This document shows, one piece after another, positions 16,113 to 23,400 of a DNA stretch of 25,888 bases. Source of the stretch: CAIVSN01 sp043778375 (GTDB taxonomy: Bacteria > Patescibacteriota > Gracilibacteria > BD1-5 > UBA2023); NCBI GenBank assembly GCA_043778375.1, contig JAYWGH010000033.1, positions 1 to 25,888 of the forward strand, given 5' to 3'. The notes beneath the pieces are model-generated. The model was not told where the DNA came from. It was given only the letters and a program-made list of their open reading frames with translations, and ran no database searches. Every line of letters starts with the position of its first letter. Position 1 is the stretch's first letter. Position numbers and translations under genes: made by a program.

Positions 16113-18128
16113 TTATAGATTTTTGAGCTCTGCTGGATCTCTTGCAAGGAGATTTTTCGTCTGAAAGAAGTAAGAAACCGCAAGGAGAAGTCCTCCAACC
16201 ACCATGAGTACCATAATTTTCTTGTCAGTTCCCATCGTCGCGAGATCATAGAAGAGAACCTTTGCGATAGTAATCGCGAGAAATAAGAGCCCGAGGAGCT
16301 TCTCAGATCGATAGAGATACCCCTTTTGTACACCTATTACGAGCATAGTACACGCAACAGTAATCCACCAGAGAGTAGTAGCTACCGCTCTTGGACCACC
16401 GACCTCAGCTGTTGATACTCCTGCCTGGTTAAAGGCAAGAACAATAAAGTAGTTGACCGCGAGAACGAGCGTTGAGTACGCAAATATCACGAGGAGAAAA
16501 GATGGACGATACTCCTTTGTGATGGATTGTATTTCTCGGCTTACTTTTAAGGATACGAACATTGCTGCGAGCGCGAGGAGTGTCTCAGCAAATCTCCCTG
16601 TCCAAATAGCAGAGGCGTATCCCATGAGCTTGTCAGCATCAGCAGCATGTGGCACTAGTCGCTCTACGTAGAAAAGAAAATCCCCAATAAATCCGACAAA
16701 CAGGAGTGCCATTGCTCCTCGCATAATCGTACCTCGCTGTGGATTGTCTCGAGCGAGGAGAGTATATATGCTCAGCACAAATGCTGGCAAAGTCATAAAT
16801 ACCAGCGTGAACGATACCTTCTCGATGAGATTTGCTACGAGAATAGATACAAATATTACCCCGAATAGCACACTTTGTGCAGTCATAATATCTCGTACCG
16901 TCTGTGTTTTCTTGGAGCCCTTAGCGATCATCTGGATAAAGTATCCGAGTGTTGCAGGAGTGATAGCAACAAGAGAGAGAATGACTGGATGAGTAACAAC
17001 TCAGGACGTAAAGTATGCAGCATCGAGAGCTATGAGGCCTCCAGTAATCGAGAGTACCATGTACGCCGCGAGTCGCTCTACATGCTTGTCATCCCATGTG
17101 TAGAGATACGCAAAAACGAGTCCGAGGTACGCAATCAAGATCCCGACATAGATATCACTCTCTGGAAAGTACGCAAATATCGCAAGACACAGTGCAATAA
17201 TAGCACCCGTATAGAGCCCCATATGTTGATAGCGCTTGTTTTGATCCCGTAGGTACCACCATCCAGCATAGTATCCGAGTGCAACAGCTGCGTATAGAGC
17301 GACGGTCACAAACGTACTCACGCTTGGAAGAGCTTGCATGTTAAGAAATAACCAAGCAAGTGGAGTAATATACGCAAAAGACACGAATACTTCATCAGAC
17401 TCAATGGTGTGTTTTGCACTCGAAATAATACTATAGATCGTCGCAAGTGTAAGTACCCCAAAGAGAAAGACAGAAACTTCTGGACTATTCCAACCTGCAG
17501 ATCCAGATGGCAGGAGTGTATTAAACGCCACCATATAAAGAGTGGTTGTACCAAAGAAAAGTCCTGCAAGGTTAAGTGGCTGGAGCTCTCGCACTGAGAA
17601 GTCTCGACCAAGAATCGTCCCGATAATATTGACACTCGCAAAGTACATAAGGTACGAATTGAACGAAAGTGCGCTCGTCCCAAACTCTCCTCCGATGACA
17701 AATGGAGTGAGATACGCCGCGAGCATCGAGAGTGCAAAAATAACTTTGGACTTTCGCTCAGCAGCAAAGTAGGTAGTTGACGCCATAAAAAGTACAGCGG
17801 TCACGAGAGTGGCAACCTCTGGGATCGTTGCAGCACCTGCGTCGGTTGTCTGTGCGCCGTACATGAGTGTTCCGTACAGGAGGACTATTCCAGCGCCTAT
17901 GATCACATCCGCGAGATACTTCATCTTCTCTGAGGCAGAGTATCCTCCACCAATGAGTACAACTGAGCAAAAAAATCCAAGCCCAAGCCTCACTGTTGTG
18001 TCGAGAGCATGCCACACACTCGTATAGAGGAGATATCCGAGTCCCACTACCATAAAGAGGGCTCCTACGACGGGAATAAATTTTTCAATGATGAGATCAA
18101 TAGTGATCGGCTTACCGAGAGAATCCAT
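16113..18128 (-). CDS. DUF2339-like polytopic membrane protein
   Basis: 671 residues, reading TGA 17001 as Gly; stop TAA. Nearly the whole protein is hydrophobic, with well over fifteen membrane helices separated by short polar loops. The start (K-F-I-P-V-V-G-A-L-F-M-V-V-G-L-G-Y-L-L) matches the first helix of DUF2339 proteins, and S-E-K-M-K-Y-L-A-D follows as in that family. The function of DUF2339 is unknown. The standard code would break it into a 375- and a 272-residue piece; the joining 23 residues contain no TAA or TAG. It is the first gene of the operon with DUF4105. The start is taken as the first Met after the mscL terminator. Confidence 0.85.
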
Positions 18129-18151
18129 AGTATAAAAATAAAGAAATTATG

Positions 18152-18177
18152 AAAAAATCTCCCCAATTGGAGAGATT
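18152..18177 (-). terminator. Rho-independent terminator of mscL
   Basis: On the minus strand a near-perfect 22-nt palindrome (AATCTC...GAGATT, 18177-18156, one G-T pair) is followed by TTTTTT. It separates mscL from the DUF2339 gene. Confidence 0.8.
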
Positions 18178-18189
18178 ATTTATCGGGTA

Positions 18190-18645
18190 TTACTTGCGTT
18201 TTATTTTTGCTGCTGGTTTTGCTGCCTTTTGAGCCATCTGAGCTGGAGTTTTTACTGCTTTTTTAGGAGCGAGAGCATCTCGTATCTCAGTCAAGAGAGC
18301 GATATCTGCAGGTACAGCTGCGGCTGCTGCGGCTGGCTTTTTAATTGCTTTATTCATGAGAGAAATAAAGACAAATATAGCAAGTGCTACGATCACAAAA
18401 TCAAATGTCGTTTGAAGGAGTTTTCCGTAACTGATCACCACAGGAGATCCTGCTAAAGATGGAATCGAGTAAGTAAGCTTTGTAAAATCAACACCTCCAA
18501 GGAATGCTCCAAGGGCTGGCATGACCACATCTCCGACGAGCGAGGATACAACTTTACCAAAAGCAGTACCAATGATCACTCAGACCGCAAGGTCAACAAC
18601 ATTTCACTTCATAGCGAATTCTTTGAAGTCCTTAAGGAAAGCCAT
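18190..18645 (-). CDS. mscL: Large-conductance mechanosensitive channel MscL
   Basis: 151 residues; a homopentameric channel opening under membrane tension to release solutes during osmotic downshock. The start M-A-F-L-K-D-F-K-E-F-A-M-K-G-N-V-V-D-L aligns without gaps to E. coli MscL. TGA codons at 18606-18604 and 18582-18580 fall exactly on Gly14 and Gly22 (E. coli numbering), both strongly conserved. The first helix (V-I-I-G-T-A-F-G-K-V-V-S-S-L), second helix (F-D-F-V-I-V-A-L-A-I-F-V-F) and a C-terminal helix with L-L-T-E-I-R-D are present. An Ala/Lys-rich tail ends the protein. The standard code gives only a headless 129-residue product. It has a strong TTGACA/TATTCT promoter and its own terminator. 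Confidence 0.96.
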
Positions 18646-18676
18646 ACAAGGGTTGATTAATAGTAGAGGCGAGAAG

Positions 18677-18704
18677 AGAATAGTCTCATCAAAAGTTTTG
18701 TCAA
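18677..18704 (-). promoter_or_regulatory. mscL promoter
   Basis: On the minus strand TTGACA (18704-18699), a 16-nt spacer and TATTCT (18682-18677) precede the mscL ATG at 18645 by 31 nt. Its -35 shares five bases with the divergent nrdR -35. Confidence 0.7.
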
Positions 18705-18725
18705 ATACACATGATCCCCTACACT
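18698..18725 (+). promoter_or_regulatory. nrdR promoter, possibly leaderless
   Basis: TTGTCA (18698-18703), a 16-nt spacer and TACACT (18720-18725) end only 6 nt before the nrdR ATG at 18732. The AGGAG just before the ATG is a single base away from it, too close for a Shine-Dalgarno, so a leaderless mRNA is likely. Confidence 0.6.
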
Positions 18726-18731
18726 AGGAGC

Positions 18732-19175
18732 ATGCGCTGTCCAAAATGTAAAAATCTCGATACAAAAGTAATTGACTCTCGTATTGCTGAAGATGGAAAA
18801 TCTATTCGCAGACGCCGTGAGTGTGAAAAGTGCGGAGCCCGTTTTACCACCTTTGAAAGGATGGAATTTATTAGTTTTTTGGTAACAAAGACCTCAGGAG
18901 TACAGGAAATGTATGACCGATCAAAGGTCCAACAAAGTATTGGGAAAGCTATCTACAAGCGCAATGTAGATATTAATGATATAGAGCTCATCATCAACGA
19001 TCTCGAGAGCGAGTGGGCAGCCAACAAAAAAGGAATTACCTCCAAGCGTATTGGACGAGATATTCTCAGGCGACTCAAAGATATTGATCAGGTGGCGTAT
19101 GTTCGATTTGCATCTATCTATCTTAATTTTGATGATATCGATCATTTTGCGGAGTTTATACGTAGCGAGTTTTAG
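18732..19175 (+). CDS. nrdR: Transcriptional repressor NrdR
   Basis: 147 residues, no TGA. NrdR is a zinc-ribbon, ATP-cone repressor of ribonucleotide reductase genes. The zinc ribbon uses C3-P-K-C6 and C31-E-K-C34, and is followed by R-F-T-T-F-E-R. The ATP-cone covers about 49-139 (V-T-K-T-S-G-V-Q-E-M-Y-D-R-S-K), ending A-S-I-Y-L-N-F. The start was moved from 18711 to 18732 because NrdR proteins begin M-R-C-P-x-C and the promoter's -10 lies between the two. No reductase gene is in the window. The PriA-like gene starts 3 bases after its TAG, in the same frame. Confidence 0.95.
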   Translation: MRCPKCKNLDTKVIDSRIAEDGKSIRRRRECEKCGARFTTFERMEFISFLVTKTSGVQEMYDRSKVQQSIGKAIYKRNVDINDIELIINDLESEWAANKKGITSKRIGRDILRRLKDIDQVAYVRFASIYLNFDDIDHFAEFIRSEF

Positions 19176-19178
19176 CGA

Positions 19179-20162
19179 GTGATTACACTCATTGACCGCT
19201 CTCGAGTGACACTCCGAGATGGGACACTCTCGGAGTCCACCCTCACAGACATAGAAAATACTCTCGCGGGAGGGAAAAATATACTCATTTACCTCAATCG
19301 TCGAGGAGCGCATCGAGCACTTGTATGTAATGACTGCTCCTATGTGGTTCTCTGTCCGCACTGCGATATCTCCTGTACACTGCATACGAGCCCCAAAAAA
19401 GAGCTCCTTTGCCACCACTGTGGGTATAAAGCTCCTGTCCCTGAAGTTTGCCCAAAATGTGGAGGAGCAAACCTCAAAGGGGTCGGGATAGCGATCCAGG
19501 CAGTAGAGACATTTTGTGCAAAAGTTTTCTCTGCAAACCAGATCGTACGACTCGACAGTGATGCGAGTAAGCTCCCAAAAAAATCTGAGTCAATATCGCT
19601 AGAGGGCGGCACACTCTACCTCGCAACTGCCTATGCTCTCCGATACCTGAGCGCCCCCATACACCTGTGCGTGGTGCTCACGCCCGAGACCGAGCTCGCA
19701 GTCCCAGAATATGATATCGAGGAGAGGCTCTACACGAGTATCCGCGCGCTCAGCGGGCTTGCGAGCGAAATGATCATTGAGACACATACCCCAAAACTCG
19801 CACTCATCCAAGATATCCTCCATGGGAATTACCGAGACTTTTTAACTCGTACTCTGAGGGATCGCAAGGTATATCGATACCCTCCGTATACTGGACTCGC
19901 ATATATCGAGATATCACACAAAAGTCTCAGCACTGTCGAGGATATTGCAGCCAAACTCACCAACAAGCTCGGTCTCGAGTCATCCGTCACTGGCTCACAA
20001 ATTAGCTATGATCGTAAGGCTCGCATGCGCCGAGGAGATATGACGGTCGACACGCTCGTGGTCCGATGACCAGATATACGAGAGATACTCGAGCCAATAA
20101 AAGGCGAGGTACTTCGCAATCGGTCAGTGCGACTCGAAATACGGGGGGAAAAAATCCTCTAA
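19179..20162 (+). CDS. priA: PriA-like protein lacking the N-terminal and helicase motor half
   Basis: 327 residues, reading TGA 20067 as Gly; stop TAA. The sequence matches only the C-terminal half of the replication restart protein PriA. I-L-I-Y-L-N-R-R-G (35-43) leads into the eight-cysteine zinc module (C50, C53, C59, C62, C78, C81, C91, C94, in C-P-H-C, C-H-H-C and C-P-K-C). An eroded helicase C-lobe follows, then Y-R-Y-P-P-Y and the C-terminal domain. The 3'-DNA-binding domain and the Walker A/DEAH half are absent, and the usual A-K-G-H-D and G-R-A-G-R motifs are not recognisable. GTG at 19179 is two codons after the nrdR TAG in the same frame, so translation is probably by reinitiation. 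Helicase activity is unlikely; a structural primosome role is possible. Confidence 0.85.
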
Positions 20163-21682
20163 ATCTCCGAGAGTTTTGTGCGGTGGACGAGTGAAAATAC
20201 AAACCCACCTATGAGGAGTATTCCAAAGGTAATAAAAAATCCAGCATATCCAAGTGTCGCGAGGAGTATTCCTCCAAAAGTAAGTCACACTACATTGGCG
20301 AGATTTTGGATGATCTTCATGGGACTAGCTGACGAGTTACTGTCTATCTCAGAGAGACCTTGTTTGCGAGCATAGTGGATATTGTAAAGCTCGAGAAATC
20401 CGCCCTGAGCGAGTCACATACCAGCCGCATATCCCAGACTATTACAGAGTCCAAAAATGAGGACAAAAAGTATTCCATCAAATAAACCAAAACATATGAG
20501 TGATGCTCCTGAAGCCGCGAGCCCAAAAAGTATCACTGGGAGCTTTCCAATACGATTTGCGAGTCCGATAAAGAAATCTTGCATAACAAAAGCGGGGATA
20601 GCGATCGCTCCAAGGAGCGCATACGCAAATCCTCCAGCACCCGGGAGCTTTGCGAGATAGTCGATCAAAAAAGACGCAGCAAATGTATCCCAAAACCCAA
20701 AAGCGAGTATGAGCCCAATATACCAGAGAAGTGACATACTCATAGGTATTCCCATGATCACCTGTCTGATACGCTTGAACTCCTCGAGAGTAGCTGGAAC
20801 AATTTCTCGTGGCTTAAAGTTTGACTCCAGTCGTGTGGGCCTGAGGAATATGAGCCTTGCCTCATTTGCCAGTTTACCAAAATCTGCCTTCTCAAGATAT
20901 CCAGTAGCATAGGATTTTACTGAATCAACTGAGAGTCTACTCGCGATAACCTTGAGTTTAGTAACCTCTGCAAGAGTGATCGTTCGGACAGAGTTATCAA
21001 AGTAAAAAAAGATAAATCCCATGAGTACGAGTATCATGAAATTGAGGATAAATATCGCGGTTGTTGGACTGAAAGTCAGTACAAATCCTGAAGCCAAAAG
21101 ACCTATAAGAGAGCCAGCTCCTGAGAAGATATTATTACGGGAAATAATTGTTGAGTACTCTGAAGGATCAGAATTATTGAGGATATATGAGAGAGTTGTG
21201 AGATCATTAACCTCCTTGGTAAACCCGTACATACAAGCTGCAAGTATGAGAAGTGCAAGATTGGCAGTACTGTCCAAAAAGTGTCCAAGGAGAGTCGTTA
21301 GTCCGGATACTCCAGATGGAGTAAATATACTTGAAGCGTAGATAAACTTGAGAAATATGAGTCCTGCCCCGAGCATCGAAAATGCACCGACGAAATAGAG
21401 TCGTTTTGGGGTGAAATATCGCCCGAGGATACTCACTGGCACATCGAGAAGGAGAGATACGAGATTACCGAGTCCCAAAAATAATCCCACGAGCACGGGT
21501 GAGCCGAGTGTGAGAGTAAAAAAGAATACCACCGTAAAGTGAAAGAGCATCCATACAAATCCGATAAATGCACTCACATAATGGAGATTTTGTCGTTTTG
21601 TAAGATCAGCCTCGGTCTCGAGGGTCACAAAGGCCGTTGCTTTTTCGGCGGGAGAGTTTGGGAGTTCAGCGGTTACAGACAT
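20159..21682 (-). CDS. MFS-type transporter
   Basis: 507 residues, reading TGA 20414 and 20285 as Gly; stop TAG. About twelve hydrophobic segments are seen, in two sets separated by a cytoplasmic loop near 215-290 rich in Lys/Arg. This is the layout of the major facilitator superfamily. The first segment (F-I-G-F-V-W-M-L-F-H-F) follows a 45-residue polar N-terminus. L-G-R-Y-F-T-P-K-R-L near 85-95 matches the basic loop 2-3 region, and L-A-N-R-I-G-K-L-P near 385 its repeat in the second half. Without the two TGA codons the last helices would be lost. Substrate unknown. The ATG at 21682 is preferred to TTG at 21700. Its TAG overlaps the TAA of the PriA-like gene. Confidence 0.85.
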
Positions 21683-21688
21683 ACTGGT

Positions 21689-21717
21689 ATGGTATCCCAA
21701 AAGCTGTTTTGACGCAA
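21689..21717 (-). promoter_or_regulatory. MFS gene promoter candidate, possibly leaderless
   Basis: On the minus strand TTGCGT (21717-21712), a 17-nt spacer and TACCAT (21694-21689) end 6 nt before the ATG at 21682, the same geometry as at 3219 and 18732. The box matches are moderate. Confidence 0.4.
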
Positions 21718-21727
21718 AAATATTGAG

Positions 21728-22180
21728 CTACTCGCGCACGAGCTCATACATACATATCCCTGCTGCAGTTGCGACATTGAGAGACTGCTTGCGCCCGAGC
21801 ATGGGTATCTCTATGGTAGTGTCCGCAAGTGCGAGGATCTCTGGGCTCACTCCCCCAATCTCGTTGCCGAGAACTATGCAGACATCCGCTGTCATATCTC
21901 GAAGTGCACGATAATCTACAGAGGTACTCGACTGCTCAAGAGCGATGATCTGAGTATTTTGCAGCTTGAGCGTGTTGATGATCTCGAGAGGATCTTGGTA
22001 GTACTCCCAACTCACCCACTCCTCAGCCCCGAGAGCGGTCTTGGATATCTCCTCTCGTGGTGGATGTGGAGTGATACCAGTGAGGTAAATACGATCAAAT
22101 CTAGCCCCATCCGCCGTCCGAAATATAGCCCCAACATTATGGAGCGAGCGGATATTATCAAACAGAAGATATTTTTGCAT
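21728..22180 (-). CDS. SpoU/TrmH-family RNA methyltransferase
   Basis: 150 residues, no TGA, stop TAG. It is a compact SPOUT 2'-O-ribose methyltransferase without the N-terminal substrate-binding domain. Motif 1 is N-V-G-A-I-F-R-T-A-D-G (residues ~15-25), with the catalytic Arg; motif 2 is I-V-L-G-N-E-I-G-G-V; motif 3 is I-P-M-L-G-R-K-Q-S-L-N-V-A-T-A-A (about 126-141), forming the SAM knot. It probably acts on tRNA or rRNA; the exact site cannot be told. The start M-Q-K-Y-L-L-F-D-N-I-R at 22180 was chosen over an upstream codon at 22273 because it matches the family start. A TACTCT sits 6 nt before the ATG. Confidence 0.9.
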   Translation of the reverse strand: MQKYLLFDNIRSLHNVGAIFRTADGARFDRIYLTGITPHPPREEISKTALGAEEWVSWEYYQDPLEIINTLKLQNTQIIALEQSSTSVDYRALRDMTADVCIVLGNEIGGVSPEILALADTTIEIPMLGRKQSLNVATAAGICMYELVRE

Positions 22181-22309
22181 GGGGCGAGAGTACTCGGGAA
22201 GCCCTGAGGGAGAAGTGTTTTTAGTTGACGAGTTGTGTGAGATACATACAGTAATGGAACGTTGTGGGTACAAATTTTACTCACTTTTTCAAATAAATGG
22301 CGAGAGCCC

Positions 22310-22315
22310 AGGAGA
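22310..22315 (+). promoter_or_regulatory. Ribosome binding site deciding a start
   Basis: AGGAGA lies 4 nt before the ATG at 22320, a good Shine-Dalgarno. It argues for 22320 over the in-frame ATGs at 22179 and 22254, which lack one. A TTGACG at 22226-22231 upstream may be a -35 box. Confidence 0.6.
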
Positions 22316-22319
22316 TAGT

Positions 22320-22601
22320 ATGTTATTCTTGATTATTTGGGGTGGTGGCGTTTTAGTTACACTGGCATCACGTTACCTAGTGAGAGATAAGACGCTAGTA
22401 GAGTATGATGAGTCACCAGTAGCAATATTTCTTAATTTCCTAGAAGAATTTTTCATCAGCATCTTCTGGCCAATTCATGGTATCTATTTATGCTACGAAT
22501 GGCTTAAAACCAATTCGTGGGCCCTCAGCGAGAATTTCGCAATCGCAATAGCATGTGTACTTTTTCTTATTCTGAGGAATTGAGAAGAAGCCTCAAAATA
22601 G
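22320..22601 (+). CDS. Small membrane protein, unknown
   Basis: 93 residues, reading TGA 22581 as Gly; stop TAG. It has three hydrophobic segments: M-L-F-L-I-I-W-G-G-G-V-L at the start, a middle stretch (F-L-N-F-L-E-E-F-F-I-S-I-F-W-P) and A-I-A-I-A-C-V-L-F-L-I-L near the end. No family recognised. Base composition is more AT-rich than its neighbours. It is flanked by the divergent TrmH gene and a terminator, so it is a single-gene unit. If translation began at 22179 it would carry 47 more polar residues of unlikely composition. Confidence 0.65.
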
Positions 22602-22603
22602 AG

Positions 22604-22624
22604 GCCCCCGAGATGGGGGCTTTT
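22604..22624 (+). terminator. Hairpin terminator between convergent genes
   Basis: GCCCCC (22604-22609) pairs with GGGGGC (22615-22620) across a 5-base loop, followed by TTTT. The flanking GAG/TTT and an upstream A-run let it extend weakly, so it may also serve the minus-strand dnaJ gene. Confidence 0.7.
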
Positions 22625-22631
22625 AACTGCC

Positions 22632-23327
22632 TTACACCTGCCCCTTGATCGACTCAAGCAATACTCGCATTTGATCCGAGAGTACTGTCGGCATATGTGC
22701 CTCGACCTTGACGATCATGTCCCCTGTTCGCCCCTCACTCGAGCGACCTTTTCATGAGATTTTAAACTTTGTCCCCGGCTGAGTCCCGGGCTTGATCGTA
22801 AGAGTGAGTTGTTTGGAGTATACGGTCTCGACCGTCACCTTTGTCCCGAGGAGAAAATCAAACAAGTGAATCTGCTTGGTCACCTCGACATCGAGAGACG
22901 GAGCAACTGCCTCTGGCTCCGGGCTCTCACGCTCCCCTCTTGATCGACCTCTCCCTTGCCCTCCGCCAAACGGCGATGCTCCACCCCCAAACTGCGAAAA
23001 AATATCTTCAAATCCTGAGAATTCTCCCGCACTCCCCTGAGACCCATCAAATCCTCCAAATCCCTCAAACCCACTGCCTGAGCCCGACCGAGAGCCATGA
23101 CTATGTCCTGTATCCACCCCAAACATATCATACTGTTTACGCTTTTTTGTATCACTAAGAGTCTCATACGCACTCGCCACATCAGTGAATTTTTTACTCG
23201 CAGCAGTATCCCCTTGGTTGCGATCAGGGTGGTATTTCATAGCGAGCTTGCGATACGCCGCCTTTATCTGCGCTTCAGTCGCGTCGCGTCCAACTCAGAG
23301 GGTGGTGTAGTGATCATTTTTTGTCAT
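22632..23327 (-). CDS. dnaJ: DnaJ-like co-chaperone without zinc finger
   Basis: 231 residues, reading TGA at residues 11 and 192 as Gly; stop TAA. The J domain (1-70) has T-L-G-V-G-R-D-A, where the first Gly is UGA, and the HPD triad at 33-35. A Gly/Phe/Ser-rich region covers about 75-125. A single C-terminal substrate-binding domain follows (L-G-T-K-V-T-V near 166, P-G-T-Q-P-G-T-K-F-K-I). The four CxxCxGxG zinc-finger repeats of full DnaJ are missing, as is one of the two C-terminal domains; full-length DnaJ is about 370 residues. It would stimulate DnaK ATPase. Calling it dnaJ rather than cbpA is a convention. An extended -10 (TGG-TATACT, 23356-23348) lies upstream. Confidence 0.9.
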
Positions 23328-23347
23328 GTCGATATCTGTAAAATGCG

Positions 23348-23393
23348 AGTATACCAAATTCTCCCTACAAAAAAAGCATCTTTGCTCTACACT
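23348..23393. promoter_or_regulatory. Divergent dnaJ/uvrC promoter region
   Basis: On the minus strand TGG-TATACT (23356-23348) is an extended -10 for dnaJ. On the plus strand TACACT (23388-23393) lies 7 nt before the uvrC ATG at 23401, again suggesting little or no leader. Neither has a clear -35. Confidence 0.35.
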
Positions 23394-23400
23394 CTCTCAT

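Noticed and set aside
18711..18731. Upstream nrdR start at 18711
   Set aside because: NrdR proteins begin at M-R-C-P, and the -10 box TACACT lies between 18711 and 18732.
22179..22319. Longer form of the small membrane protein from ATG 22179 or 22254
   Set aside because: Only the ATG at 22320 has a proper Shine-Dalgarno, and 22179 overlaps the TrmH start codon on the other strand.
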